The notes under the pieces are model-generated. The model saw only the letters and a program-made list of their open reading frames with translations. It was not told the DNA's origin and ran no database searches. From Bdellovibrio bacteriovorus (lineage in GTDB: Bacteria > Bdellovibrionota > Bdellovibrionia > Bdellovibrionales > Bdellovibrionaceae), in assembly GCF_001592735.1 (NCBI RefSeq), contig NZ_LUKE01000003.1, forward strand, positions 248,001-312,000: 64,000 nt of DNA, written 5' to 3'. Below are positions 8,596 through 18,348 of the stretch, piece after piece. A program made the translations under genes and the position numbers. Within the stretch, counting starts at the first letter, position 1. Each line of letters begins with the position of its first letter.

Positions 8596-10056
8596 ATGGA
8601 GCGCATCCCTTACGCCCTTACTTTTGACGATATCCTTTTAGTTCCTCAATATTCTGAAATCACGCCGACCGAAGTTGTGCCGCGCACGTTGTTTGCTCGG
8701 GATAAATTTTTAAACACGCCGATCATTTCAGCCGCGATGGATACCGTGACGGAAAATAAAATTGCCCGCGTGATGGCGCAACACGGGGGCTTGGGCATCA
8801 TTCACAAAAATCTCAGCATTGAAAAACAATCGCTGGAAGTTGAAAAAGTAAAAAAATACGAATCTGGAATGATCATGGATCCTATCACTTTGGGGCCGGA
8901 TCATTGGGTTCAAGAAGCCGTGGATCTGATGGAAAAATTTTCGATCAGCGGGGTGCCCATCACGGTGGACGGAGTTTTGGTCGGGATCTTAACAAACCGC
9001 GATTTGCGCTTTGAAGAAAACTTCAATCAGCCCATCAATAAACTGATGACCAAAGAAAACATGGTCACGGCAAAAATGGGAACAACGTTAGAAGAAGCCA
9101 AAAAGATTTTGCAAAAACACCGCATTGAAAAATTGCCGGTGGTGGATGCGAAGGGGAAGCTGAAAGGTCTCATTACAATCAAAGATATCGAAAAAGCAAA
9201 AAATTACCCGCAAGCCACCAAAGACTCTCACGGACGTCTTTTTGTGGGCGCGGCTTTGGGGGTGGGTGCTGACTCGAAAGAGCGAGCGGATGCACTAGTC
9301 ACCACGGGTGTTGACGTTCTTTGTGTGGATACAGCCCATGGTCATTCTAAAAATGTGATCGAAATGGTAAAGTATGTTTCTCAAAAACACAAAGATGTGA
9401 TCGTGATTGCCGGTAACGTGGTGACTGCGGATGGTACGAAAGCTTTGATTGAAGCCGGTGCTGATGTGGTGAAGGTGGGTGTTGGTCCGGGAAGTATCTG
9501 TACCACGCGGGTGGTGGCCGGCGTCGGTATGCCACAAATTTCGGCCGTGGTTGAGTGCGCGAAAGTGGCTAAATCGTTGGGAAAAACAATTATCGCTGAC
9601 GGGGGTATCAAATATTCTGGTGATATCACTAAAGCTTTAGCTTTGGGTGCAAATTCAGTGATGATCGGAAATCTTTTAGCGGGTGCGGAAGAATCACCCG
9701 GCGAAACCATTCTTTTCCAAGGAAGAACTTATAAGGTTTATCGCGGCATGGGAAGCCTGGGGGCGATGGCTCGTGGATCCAAAGATCGTTATGGCCAAAT
9801 GGATATTGATGAAGCAGAAAAGCTAGTGCCAGAAGGTATTGAAGGTAAAGTGGCCTATAAAGGGGCCGCGTCCGCGGTGATTCATCAGCTTGTGGGTGGT
9901 GTAAAGTCCGGTATGGGTTACTTGGGGGCGCGCAATATTGATGAGTTGCAAGGAAAAGCAAAGTTCGTGCAAATTACGGCCATGGGATTAAGAGAATCCC
10001 ACGTGCATGATGTGAGTATTACCAAAGAAGCTCCTAACTATAGAATGGAGAGCTAA
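8596..10056 (+). CDS. guaB: Inosine-5'-monophosphate dehydrogenase
   Basis: 486 residues. Oxidises IMP to XMP with NAD+, the first committed step of GMP synthesis. The TIM barrel is interrupted by a pair of CBS domains (about residues 95-205). The catalytic loop [11 protein letters not shown] carries Cys302, and the flap and phosphate-binding segments ([29 protein letters not shown]) are intact. A CAGGAG ribosome site precedes the ATG. guaA begins 4 bases after the stop, so the two form an operon for GMP production. Confidence 0.97.
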   Translation: MERIPYALTFDDILLVPQYSEITPTEVVPRTLFARDKFLNTPIISAAMDTVTENKIARVMAQHGGLGIIHKNLSIEKQSLEVEKVKKYESGMIMDPITLGPDHWVQEAVDLMEKFSISGVPITVDGVLVGILTNRDLRFEENFNQPINKLMTKENMVTAKMGTTLEEAKKILQKHRIEKLPVVDAKGKLKGLITIKDIEKAKNYPQATKDSHGRLFVGAALGVGADSKERADALVTTGVDVLCVDTAHGHSKNVIEMVKYVSQKHKDVIVIAGNVVTADGTKALIEAGADVVKVGVGPGSICTTRVVAGVGMPQISAVVECAKVAKSLGKTIIADGGIKYSGDITKALALGANSVMIGNLLAGAEESPGETILFQGRTYKVYRGMGSLGAMARGSKDRYGQMDIDEAEKLVPEGIEGKVAYKGAASAVIHQLVGGVKSGMGYLGARNIDELQGKAKFVQITAMGLRESHVHDVSITKEAPNYRMES

Positions 10057-10060
10057 TCCT

Positions 10061-11581
10061 ATGCGCGGGTTTGTGATTTTAGATTTCGGTTCGCAGTTTA
10101 CTCAACTCATTGCGCGCCGACTGCGCGAGCTGGGTTTTTATTCTGAAATTCATTCTTATAAGTATCCCACCGAAGAAATTATTAAAAAAAAACCTTACGG
10201 GATCATCTTAAGTGGTGGTCCTAACTCTGTGTACGAAGCCGGATCCCCGCAAAGAGATGTGGCAGAACTGCGTAACATAAGTCCTTTGATGGGTGTTTGT
10301 TATGGCATGCAGCTTTTGACTCATCAACTGGGCGGGAAAGTAACAAAAGCGCATCACCGCGAATACGGTTTTAATTACGTTAATTGGAGCACTCAAATTG
10401 GCAGCGTGCCCTCTAAGCAAAAAGTATGGATGAGTCATGGGGATGTTGTTGAAGCGGCGCCTCGCGGTTTTAACGTGATTGCGATGTCGGATGGTCAACA
10501 TCCGGCCGCGATTCAAGGTGAAGGTGTCTTAGCGCTGCAATTCCATCCGGAAGTGGCGCACACCGAGTTTGGCTTAGATATTTTAAAATACTTTGCTGAA
10601 GATATGTGTAAAGCGCCTGCTGATTGGGATGCTCCGCATATTAAAGATGTTTTGATTTCGGATGTGCAAAAAAAAGTGGGACCTGCTGATCATGTGCTTG
10701 TGGGCTTAAGCGGTGGGGTGGACTCCACCGTCGTGGCAACCTTGCTGACAAAGGCGCTGGGGGCAGAACGTGTTCACTGTGTTTTTGTGGATAACGGACT
10801 TTTGCGTAAGAATGAATTTGCAAATGTTTTAGAGATGTATCGTAAGATTGGTTTGAACGTAAAAGGGGTGGATGCCTCTGAAGAGTTTTTAACGGCCTTA
10901 AAAGGGAAGACAGATCCGGAAGATAAGCGCAAAACCATCGGACGAGTTTTTATCGAAGTTTTTGATAAGAGTTATGATCACAAGTTGCCAATCAAGTGGT
11001 TGGCGCAAGGGACTTTGTACCCGGACGTGATCGAAAGTGTTTCTTCGGTGGGTGGCAGCGTTACTATCAAGTCCCATCACAACGTGGGTGGATTGCCAGA
11101 AAAAATGAAATTGGGTCTGGTCGAGCCTGTGCGCGAGTTATTTAAAGACGAAGTGCGCGCTTTGGGGGCGCAATTGGGATTGCCACACCAAATGTTGTGG
11201 CGTCACCCCTTCCCGGGACCGGGGCTTTCCATTCGAGTCTTAGGTGAAATCACGAAAGAAAAACTGCAAATCATTAAAGAAGCTGATGATATTTTTATCT
11301 CTGAACTGCGCCGTGCGGGGTTGTATGAAAAAATCTGGCAGGCGTTCTGTGTTTTGTTGCCCGTAAAAACAGTGGGCGTGCAAGGGGATGCGAGAACCTA
11401 TGATCATGTTCTTGCTTTGCGGGCGGTGACTTCCAGTGACGGTATGACCGCCGATTGGTATCCGTTTGAGTTTCAGTTCTTGCGTGAAGTTTCTAATTTA
11501 ATCACGAACAAGGTCAAAGGTGTGAACCGCGTCGTTTATGATGTGACAAGCAAGCCTCCGGGCACGATTGAGTGGGAGTAA
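10061..11581 (+). CDS. guaA: GMP synthase (glutamine-hydrolysing)
   Basis: 506 residues. Converts XMP to GMP with ATP and glutamine. The N-terminal class I amidotransferase has nucleophile Cys80 (MGVCYGMQ) and the His/Glu pair in LQFHPEVAHTE. The ATP-pyrophosphatase domain begins with the PP-loop LSGGVDST, and the C-terminal dimerisation domain ends in the canonical PPGTIEWE. Directly downstream of guaB. The next gene starts 2 bases after this stop. Confidence 0.97.
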   Translation: MRGFVILDFGSQFTQLIARRLRELGFYSEIHSYKYPTEEIIKKKPYGIILSGGPNSVYEAGSPQRDVAELRNISPLMGVCYGMQLLTHQLGGKVTKAHHREYGFNYVNWSTQIGSVPSKQKVWMSHGDVVEAAPRGFNVIAMSDGQHPAAIQGEGVLALQFHPEVAHTEFGLDILKYFAEDMCKAPADWDAPHIKDVLISDVQKKVGPADHVLVGLSGGVDSTVVATLLTKALGAERVHCVFVDNGLLRKNEFANVLEMYRKIGLNVKGVDASEEFLTALKGKTDPEDKRKTIGRVFIEVFDKSYDHKLPIKWLAQGTLYPDVIESVSSVGGSVTIKSHHNVGGLPEKMKLGLVEPVRELFKDEVRALGAQLGLPHQMLWRHPFPGPGLSIRVLGEITKEKLQIIKEADDIFISELRRAGLYEKIWQAFCVLLPVKTVGVQGDARTYDHVLALRAVTSSDGMTADWYPFEFQFLREVSNLITNKVKGVNRVVYDVTSKPPGTIEWE

Positions 11582-11583
11582 TA

Positions 11584-11949
11584 ATGAAGTTCCTATTGTC
11601 TTGGATTTTTACTTTTTCCGTGTGCGTTTCGTTTGCGAAATCTCAAAATGTTTCCGTAAGTTCAGTGACTTTGAACGAACTTAAAAGCAATGCGGGCTTG
11701 CAGGAGTGTTCTAAGAAATATCAAGCTGGCCCCAATCAAGCGGGGCTTGGTCCTGGTAAAGTCACGATGAAAATTTCTTTGGCGGAAGACGGGACGGTTG
11801 TTGGCGCTGATCAAGAAACTTCGCTTTCAACGATTCGCGAAGACTTTTTAAGACAGTGCTTTGTAAAAGTGTTCCGCACCTTGAAGTTTCCTGAAGAAAC
11901 CAAGGGCCAGAAAAAGACGGTTTTGGTTCCTTTAGATCTTCCTCTTTAA
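11584..11949 (+). CDS. Exported AgmX/PglI C-terminal-like small protein
   Basis: 121 residues from the ATG at 11584, which follows GGGAG inside the end of guaA. Residues 1-18 are a signal peptide. The remainder resembles the AgmX/PglI C-terminal (TonB-C-like) module: a single cysteine near the start of the domain, GKVTMKISLAEDGTVVGA, then a cysteine in RQCFVKVFRTLKFPE. Such modules are common as tails of gliding and envelope proteins in predatory deltaproteobacteria. Here it stands alone as a periplasmic protein. Role unknown. Confidence 0.65.
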   Translation: MKFLLSWIFTFSVCVSFAKSQNVSVSSVTLNELKSNAGLQECSKKYQAGPNQAGLGPGKVTMKISLAEDGTVVGADQETSLSTIREDFLRQCFVKVFRTLKFPEETKGQKKTVLVPLDLPL

Positions 11950-11965
11950 GATCCGGATTAGCGTC

Positions 11966-12310
11966 TTAAATCAAAATTTCTTGCAGTCGTTTGTTCTCGT
12001 TTTTTAAATGAGTTAATAGCTTTTTTCCTTCCTTAGTCAGTTTATAAAACTGCACGGGTTTTTTTGCTCTCGGGTTTGGGGAGGCTCCGGGAGTGCTATC
12101 GATATAGCCCCTTTGGTAAAGGTGCTTTAATCGGGGATAGACAAGACTTTTTCCTGAGCCCAAGCCGTTTTTCTTTTCTACTTCTTGAAGAATCAAGGCG
12201 TAGTAAGGCTCCATATCGACCTTGGGCAAAGATTCAATCGTCTGCAAAAGGAAGTAAGTTAAGTGGCCGACTCTCATGTATTCAATTTCTCGTTCTGTCA
12301 TTAAGTCCAT
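11966..12310 (-). CDS. PadR-family transcriptional regulator
   Basis: 114 residues. A winged-helix protein with the PadR pattern: a helix with LTYFLLQTIESL, a segment with GSGKSLVYPRLKHLYQRGYI as recognition helix and start of the wing, and PVQFYKLTKEGKKLL as the wing end. PadR proteins are usually repressors that bind near their own promoter. It is divergent from the exported protein at 12605, and the 294-base region between them holds palindromes that are candidate operators. Confidence 0.8.
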   Translation of the reverse strand: MDLMTEREIEYMRVGHLTYFLLQTIESLPKVDMEPYYALILQEVEKKNGLGSGKSLVYPRLKHLYQRGYIDSTPGASPNPRAKKPVQFYKLTKEGKKLLTHLKNENKRLQEILI

Positions 12311-12604
12311 TTTTATCCTTCAGTCTGTTCATCAGAGGGGTTTTAGTGCCCCCCCCCCTGTGATGGGATCACGCTTAATATTATTTAATAAATATAAAAA
12401 ATAAAAGTAATAATTAAGTTTAAAATATAAAAATAATAAATGGATGTGATTGCAGTTGGTTAACGCGCTGCTTGTCCGACGTCGGAAGTAAGACCGTGCG
12501 TCCCCAGACTGTCCGCGCGCGGACAGTCTGGGGTGTCCATTTCAAAAAATGCATGAGGCGTTTGTAACTCGCGCTTCGCAATAACTGATCTTAGAGTTTT
12601 CTCT
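12311..12604. promoter_or_regulatory. Divergent control region with C10 tract, AT-rich block and palindromes
   Basis: The 294 bases between the PadR gene and the exported protein contain no credible gene. From left to right: a run of ten C (12349-12358); about 65 bases of nearly pure A/T (12375-12440), unlike the rest of the window; a 12 bp perfect palindrome TCCGACGTCGGA (12475-12486); and a 32 bp perfect palindrome (12502-12533). An AT block of this type can act as an UP element or a nucleoid-protein site. The C tract could slip during replication. Regulatory use is inferred from position. Confidence 0.5.
12502..12533. repeat. Perfect 32-bp palindrome
   Basis: The 16 bases CCCCAGACTGTCCGCG are followed directly by their exact reverse complement, with no spacer. 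It is 68 bases upstream of the start codon of the 12605 gene. There is no T run on either side, which argues against a simple terminator. It may be a dimeric protein-binding site or cruciform. Confidence 0.9.
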
Positions 12605-13570
12605 ATGAAAAACATAAAAATATCCCGCATCTCTAAGGCGATTTCCTTATTTATTGTTCTGTCGGCGTTGGCGGCTCTTGCGGCCACGACGTCCAATATT
12701 CTTTATCAGAAAAAAGGTGTTTCAGAGTTTATCTTTCAAGATGACCCCGGAGGAAATGGTCGCACCATTGAGAAATTGATTAATGATTTTGATGTGCGAA
12801 GGCATTATATCGCTTCCACGGGCGACGAAGAGCTTTATTTAATCAGCAGTAAAAAGAAAATCACCGACTTCTTTGATGCCGAAGGTGTGGATGGTCATAT
12901 AACCTGGGAAGTCCGTCGGGGCGAACGATTTGAAACAAAGCTTTGGGGAAAGACCGAGCAAGCGACGGAGCTGAATGTGCACTGGGCTTATCCGATGATG
13001 GTGACAGGCTTGCAAGGCTGTTGTGCAGAATTAACCGGTTATCGCATGTATGATTTAAGAGACGGCAAGTTTCTGATGTCTTTTAATGATTTTAGTTACG
13101 ATGGCACAACTATCACTCAGCCCTACTCCCTTTCGATTCCGAACTCAAACTTGAGTCCGCGTTTTATCGGCGTGACTTCGCAAGATAGCAAACGGGATCG
13201 AGATTTTGCGCCTCCGCCTGCGGGTAAGGAAGCGGCGGCTTTAATCATGTATGCCAACGAAAACTTAAAGCAAAAAGTTCAAGTGGATATGACTGTGGCC
13301 CCGGGATACGGAATCAGCGTGATGGAAGTAAAGCTGGAGGCCGATCCTGCGGCACCCAACAGTGATAAGATCGAGCTTCGCGATCGCGAGGCCACTTTAT
13401 GGAATATTGATGGGTCGAATAATCCGGCGGAAGTCCAAGGAGTCCAGTTAAAAATCGTCCTCAACGCGGGTGAAGGTGATAAAACCTTAATTATTCCCGT
13501 GAAGAACGACCAATTGGATTTGAGCAAGGCCTCTTTGCCTATTGGGGTCTCAATTAACGCGCAACGATAG
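12605..13570 (+). CDS. Exported hypothetical protein
   Basis: 321 residues. A hydrophobic stretch (about residues 12-28, SLFIVLSALAALAAT) forms a signal peptide or anchor. The rest is a soluble, beta-rich sequence with two adjacent cysteines (LQGCCAEL) and no motif I recognise. The start ATG lies right after TTTTCTCT with no good ribosome site. It is preceded by the palindromic control region and divergent from the PadR gene, which may regulate it. A hairpin at 13584 follows. Confidence 0.75.
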   Translation: MKNIKISRISKAISLFIVLSALAALAATTSNILYQKKGVSEFIFQDDPGGNGRTIEKLINDFDVRRHYIASTGDEELYLISSKKKITDFFDAEGVDGHITWEVRRGERFETKLWGKTEQATELNVHWAYPMMVTGLQGCCAELTGYRMYDLRDGKFLMSFNDFSYDGTTITQPYSLSIPNSNLSPRFIGVTSQDSKRDRDFAPPPAGKEAAALIMYANENLKQKVQVDMTVAPGYGISVMEVKLEADPAAPNSDKIELRDREATLWNIDGSNNPAEVQGVQLKIVLNAGEGDKTLIIPVKNDQLDLSKASLPIGVSINAQR

Positions 13571-13583
13571 CTGAAGATTAAAG

Positions 13584-13609
13584 CCCCGTTTTATTGAACA
13601 AAATCGGGG
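13584..13609 (+). terminator. Hairpin between exported protein and dnaE
   Basis: CCCCGTTTT pairs with AAAATCGGGG with one bulged base and a 7-base loop. The following bases (TCTAAGATACTG) lack a strong T run. Position, 13 bases after a stop codon and before dnaE, suits a weak terminator. Confidence 0.4.
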
Positions 13610-13628
13610 TCTAAGATACTGTTATGTC

Positions 13629-16600
13629 ATGTCTTTTGCGCACTTACACGTTCACTCTGAATACTCTCTTTTAGAAGCCGCTTGCCGAGTTAAAGGCATT
13701 GCCAAAAAAGCCGCTGCTATGCAGATGCCAGCAGTTGCTTTGACTGACAATGGAAACATGTTCGCCGCGGTCGAGTTTTATTTTGCCTGCAAGGACAATA
13801 ACGTAAAACCGATTTTGGGTTTAGATGCGTATATTGCTCCGGGTTCTCGTCATGAAAAAAAACAAGATCGCGATGCTGTGCAAACGGGTCCACGTCGTTT
13901 GGTTTTCTTAGCGCAAAATACGGATGGTTATAAAAATCTCTGTAAGCTTTCAACGATTGGTTACCAAGAAGGTTTTTACTGGAAACCGCGCATCGACTAT
14001 GAGGTCATCAAAGAATACAATCAAAACTTAATCTGCCTTACGGGCGGCTTGCGCGGCGAAGTGGCAGAAAGCTTCTTGCGTGAAGGACCGGATGCGGCCC
14101 TGGCGAAAATTCGTCAGCTCAAAGAGATCTTTGATGATCGTCTGTATTTAGAAATGTGCCGCACGGGCGTTCCTGAGTGGGATCAAATCAATCCTTTCTT
14201 GATGGAAGCTTCTAAGATCGTGGGCGTCCCGGTGGTGGCGTCGAATGATGTTCACTACATGACTCAAGACGATCAATTGGCCCAAGAGGTTTTGATCTGT
14301 ATTGGTTCGAATAAAACTCTCAGTGATGAATCGCGTTTCCGTTTAGGAACAGATGAGTTCTATTTTAAATCCGCCGATCAAATGACGTCGTTATTTGCCG
14401 ACGTGCCGGAGGCGATCAGCAACACTTTACAAATTGCCGATCGTTGCGATGTGAAATTTAAAATCAAAGATGAGTCCGGGAAACCGATTTACCATCTTCC
14501 GACCTTCCCGACGGAAGGTGGCGTCAGCTTGACGGAAGATATTGCTCGTAAATCAAGAGCGGGCCTCGAGGAAAGATTCGTCGAAGCCGCAGCTCGTGGC
14601 GAAGCGGTGCCGGAAGAAAAAAAACCTGAATACGAAGCGCGATTAAAATACGAATTAGGCATTATTGATCGCATGGGCTTTAACGGTTACTTCTTGATCG
14701 TCCAAGACTTCATCAATTGGGCAAAGCAAAACGACATTCCGGTGGGGCCGGGCCGTGGTTCGGGGGCGGGTTCTTTAGTTGCTTATGTTTTAAGAATTAC
14801 GGATTTAGATCCTCTTCCTAACTTCTTGCTGTTTGAGCGTTTCTTAAATCCAGAACGTATCTCGATGCCCGACTTTGATATCGACTTCTGTCAAGATCGT
14901 CGTCAAGAGGTCATCCAATACGTGACGCAAAAATACGGGCAAGAATCCGTTTCGCAAATCATCACCTACGGTAAACTTCAAGCTCGCGCGGCGATCAAAG
15001 ACGTTGGCCGTGTTTTGGGTATGACCTTTCCGGAAGTAGATGCCGTTACCAAATTAATTCCGGAAAAATTAGGCATCACTTTAAAAGACGCTCAAGAAAT
15101 GGAACCGCGTCTGAATGAAATGATGGAGATGAATCCAACGGTCGCTACACTGTGGGATTTAGCTTTACGTATCGAAGGGATGGTTCGTCACGCGGGGATC
15201 CATGCCGCGGGGGTTATCATCGCCGATGGACAGCTCGTACGTCATGCGCCTCTTTATCGTGGGGCGGGGGATGAGCAAGTTGTTCAGTACGATATGAAGC
15301 ATGCCGAAAAAATCGGTTTGATCAAATTCGACTTCTTGGGTTTAAAGACGCTCACACATATTAATCATGCTCTTAAACTGATTAAGAAAAATCGCGGTAA
15401 GACCTTGCTTGCAAGTCAGATCCCGATGACCGACACGGCCACCTTCGAGATGATGTCTCGGGGGGACACGGCCGGGGTGTTCCAGTTCGAGGGTGAGGGT
15501 ATCACCGATGCCACTCGTAAGATTCGCCCTTCCAGTTTTGCCGATATCACCGCGATCACGTCTCTTTATCGTCCCGGTCCGATGGCGAACATTCCTGACT
15601 TTACCGATCGTAAGCACGGGAAGGCGCCCGTTGAATACTTGCTTGAAGACACACGCGAGGTTTTGTCAGAGACCTACGGGATCATGGTCTATCAAGAGCA
15701 AGTCATGGGTATTGCCTCGCGCATTGCCGGATACTCTCTGGGTGAAGCCGACATGCTTCGTCGTGCGATGGGTAAAAAGATCAAAGAGGAAATGGATAAG
15801 CACCGCGAGCGCTTCATGCAAGGGGCCATTGAGCGCGGTCATGATAAGCAAAGATCATCAGATTTATTTGATCTGATGTATAAGTTTGCCGATTACGGTT
15901 TCAATAAATCCCATGCCGCTGCTTATTCAGTGGTCACGCTGCAAACGGCTTATTTGAAGTGCCATTATGCTGCCGAGTTTTTCGCAGCCCTTTTATCGAC
16001 CGAGCTTTCCGATACCGATAAAATCGTTAAGTACTCTAAAGACGCGGCAAAGCGTGGTATCTTGGTGAAGTCACCGCATGTAAATTATTCGGATTATCTG
16101 TTTGATGTCCGTGGTGAAGATATTTATTTCGGTCTAGGCGCAATCAAAGGCGTTGGTGAAGGGGCGGTTCAAGCCATCATTGAAGCTCGCGAAACTATGC
16201 CGGATAAAAAGTTTCATTCGTTAGATGATTTCTTTAACAATATCGATCTTCGCCGTGTGAATAAAAAGGTGATTGAGTGCTTAATCAAGGCCGGTGCTTT
16301 TGATGGTTTCGGTGGGCATCGCGCCCAGTTGATCAATGGTTATCAAAAATACCTAGATCGCGCACAAGGTTTACAAAAAGATAAAGAACTGGGTCAGGCG
16401 TCATTGTTTGATTTAGGTCCTTCCACGGAAACAGTGGTGAAGCTTGAGGAATGCAAAGCGTGGACACGCACGGCTTCTTTGTCTTATGAAAAAGAAGTTT
16501 TAGGTTTTTACTTAAGTGATCATCCACTGAAAGGTTTTGATACTCTTTCAGAGCTATGGACGACGTGCAAGGTGATTGATTTGCCCGCGCAAATGCCACC

Positions 16601-17168
16601 TCCGGGTTCGCCGGAAGCGGAAGCTTTAAAAGCGGCCAAAAAAGACTGGAAGAATCGTGACGCGGGAAAAAAACGCGTCGTGGTGGCGGGGCTTATTACT
16701 GAAATGCGTGAGTTGATTACCAAAAAAGGGACGCGCATGGCATTTAGTAAGATCGAAGATCTTACCGGAGCTTGTGAGTTGGTGATTTTCCCCGACTCTT
16801 ACGCGCGATTTGAAATGCAATTGCGTGACGAAAGGCCGGTCTTGATTGGCGGTTCTTTAGAGGTTGAAGAGGGTGTGGCCAAGATCATGGTCGACACTGT
16901 TTCGCCATTAGAAGATCTGCTTAAAAAGACCAAGAGTCTGGTGTTACATTTAGATAAGGTGGATCCTTTGGATTACCCTCGTTTGCATTCGTTGATGAGG
17001 GATTATCCGGGGGCGACTTCGGTGAATTTTGAAATCACCATGCCCGAGGTGAATCGCAAGATTCTTTTAGACACTCCCGATGTGTCAGGCATTGCCGTGA
17101 GCAATGAGTTTTTTGAGGGGATTCATGCCGTTTTCGGACGCACGGACTTTATTGAGTTAAGGAGCTAA
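13629..17168 (+). CDS. dnaE: DNA polymerase III alpha subunit
   Basis: 1179 residues, close to the usual DnaE1 length. The N-terminal PHP domain begins HLHVHSEYSLLEAA. The polymerase palm has the catalytic aspartates in PDFDIDFCQDRR and a third in IKFDFLGLKTLT. The fingers and tandem helix-hairpin-helix region follow (GLGAIKGVGEGAV), then an OB fold (about residues 1015-1095, RVVVAGLITEMRELITKKG). It is the replicative chain-elongation subunit. A second gene starts 2 bases after its stop, so downstream envelope genes may share its transcript. Confidence 0.97.
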   Translation: MSFAHLHVHSEYSLLEAACRVKGIAKKAAAMQMPAVALTDNGNMFAAVEFYFACKDNNVKPILGLDAYIAPGSRHEKKQDRDAVQTGPRRLVFLAQNTDGYKNLCKLSTIGYQEGFYWKPRIDYEVIKEYNQNLICLTGGLRGEVAESFLREGPDAALAKIRQLKEIFDDRLYLEMCRTGVPEWDQINPFLMEASKIVGVPVVASNDVHYMTQDDQLAQEVLICIGSNKTLSDESRFRLGTDEFYFKSADQMTSLFADVPEAISNTLQIADRCDVKFKIKDESGKPIYHLPTFPTEGGVSLTEDIARKSRAGLEERFVEAAARGEAVPEEKKPEYEARLKYELGIIDRMGFNGYFLIVQDFINWAKQNDIPVGPGRGSGAGSLVAYVLRITDLDPLPNFLLFERFLNPERISMPDFDIDFCQDRRQEVIQYVTQKYGQESVSQIITYGKLQARAAIKDVGRVLGMTFPEVDAVTKLIPEKLGITLKDAQEMEPRLNEMMEMNPTVATLWDLALRIEGMVRHAGIHAAGVIIADGQLVRHAPLYRGAGDEQVVQYDMKHAEKIGLIKFDFLGLKTLTHINHALKLIKKNRGKTLLASQIPMTDTATFEMMSRGDTAGVFQFEGEGITDATRKIRPSSFADITAITSLYRPGPMANIPDFTDRKHGKAPVEYLLEDTREVLSETYGIMVYQEQVMGIASRIAGYSLGEADMLRRAMGKKIKEEMDKHRERFMQGAIERGHDKQRSSDLFDLMYKFADYGFNKSHAAAYSVVTLQTAYLKCHYAAEFFAALLSTELSDTDKIVKYSKDAAKRGILVKSPHVNYSDYLFDVRGEDIYFGLGAIKGVGEGAVQAIIEARETMPDKKFHSLDDFFNNIDLRRVNKKVIECLIKAGAFDGFGGHRAQLINGYQKYLDRAQGLQKDKELGQASLFDLGPSTETVVKLEECKAWTRTASLSYEKEVLGFYLSDHPLKGFDTLSELWTTCKVIDLPAQMPPPGSPEAEALKAAKKDWKNRDAGKKRVVVAGLITEMRELITKKGTRMAFSKIEDLTGACELVIFPDSYARFEMQLRDERPVLIGGSLEVEEGVAKIMVDTVSPLEDLLKKTKSLVLHLDKVDPLDYPRLHSLMRDYPGATSVNFEITMPEVNRKILLDTPDVSGIAVSNEFFEGIHAVFGRTDFIELRS

Positions 17169-17170
17169 GG

Positions 17171-18337
17171 ATGCGCGCGTTAGTAGTACTCATTACGGGG
17201 CTTTTGTTTTTTTCAATGGCCCCAGCTCAACAAGGTGAATTGATTGATCGCACTTTTTCAGGAACTTCGAAAGAAACCAATCCTCAAGAAGCACGTCGTG
17301 ATATTCAAGAGCAAGCTTCGCAGAAAATTTCTGAAGACATCGTGAAAGAACTGATTGGCGATGAAAGATATAATCGCAATCGTTCTTTGATTAATTCTAA
17401 AATTTTTAAAAATTCAGCGCGCTATATTCCGTACTCAAAACCATCGGCATTAGTACAAGATGACGCCGGTTTTAGGATGTCGGTCGAGATGAAGCTGTCG
17501 TTGCGGGATCTCAAACAAATGCTGCAAGAAAATGCGCTTTTAAATGAAAACGACGCGATTCCGGTCGTGTTGCCGACAATTGCCTGGGTGGATCGTGTTC
17601 AGGGTCGTAGCTATCGCTGGTGGATCCCCGGGGATCGAAACGCGCAAGCCTTTTTAATGAAAAATGGTCGCCTGCTTGAAAATGCGTTAAGAGATTCTTT
17701 TCAAAAAAATAACTTCTATGTGATTCGTCCGATTGAAGCCGGTCTTGGTGCAAGTGTGCCTTCGGATTTTCACTCTGAAAAAATCTCTTCTGAAGACAAT
17801 ACCTTTTTTGCGCAATACTTTAACGCGCCCGTCATGATTGATGGCCAGGTTTTGATCAACCGAGCGGACAGCGGCAATGGATTTAAAATTGAAATCAGCA
17901 TGAAAGCGATTCAGGTGAGCAATGGGCGTGCGATTGCCGATGTGTCTCGTCGTTATGAGACTCAAGGGGGCAGTTATGAAAGTGCCATTGATAAACGCCT
18001 GCGTGAAGTGGTGGATACGGCAAGTAGCGATTTAGCTTCGCAGGTTTTAGAAGCCTCCCAACGCGGTTCTTTGGGAACCTCCATCTTACGCGTGACGATT
18101 TCAGGTCGCAGCTCTATTCCGCAAATGGAAGCCTTAAAAGATAAAATTCGTTCGCAGCTGACGCAAGTCAAAGGCATCCGTGAACGTTTGGTGAGTTCTG
18201 AAAGTGTCAGCTTTGAAGTCGACACGGCTTTGCCGCCGGCAGAACTTGCGACGAAAATTGAAACTTTGGATATCAACGGGAAGCGTTTAAGCAAAGTGTC
18301 TGAGCAAAAGGACGAAATCGTATTTAAATGGCAATAA
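17171..18337 (+). CDS. Exported FlgT/LPP20-like envelope protein
   Basis: 388 residues with a signal peptide (residues 1-19, ending MAPAQ). Residues about 25-120 (EARRDIQEQASQKISEDIV, then a conserved-looking tyrosine segment and RMSVEMKLSLRDLKQML) resemble the N-terminal domain of FlgT/LPP20-type periplasmic proteins. The rest has repeated alpha/beta units with ISMKAIQVSNGRAIAD-type segments. FlgT builds the H ring of sheathed flagellar motors in Vibrio; Bdellovibrio also has a sheathed flagellum. The assignment is by resemblance only. It sits between dnaE and a related lipoprotein gene. Confidence 0.5.
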   Translation: MRALVVLITGLLFFSMAPAQQGELIDRTFSGTSKETNPQEARRDIQEQASQKISEDIVKELIGDERYNRNRSLINSKIFKNSARYIPYSKPSALVQDDAGFRMSVEMKLSLRDLKQMLQENALLNENDAIPVVLPTIAWVDRVQGRSYRWWIPGDRNAQAFLMKNGRLLENALRDSFQKNNFYVIRPIEAGLGASVPSDFHSEKISSEDNTFFAQYFNAPVMIDGQVLINRADSGNGFKIEISMKAIQVSNGRAIADVSRRYETQGGSYESAIDKRLREVVDTASSDLASQVLEASQRGSLGTSILRVTISGRSSIPQMEALKDKIRSQLTQVKGIRERLVSSESVSFEVDTALPPAELATKIETLDINGKRLSKVSEQKDEIVFKWQ

Positions 18338-18348
18338 GGAGAAATCAG

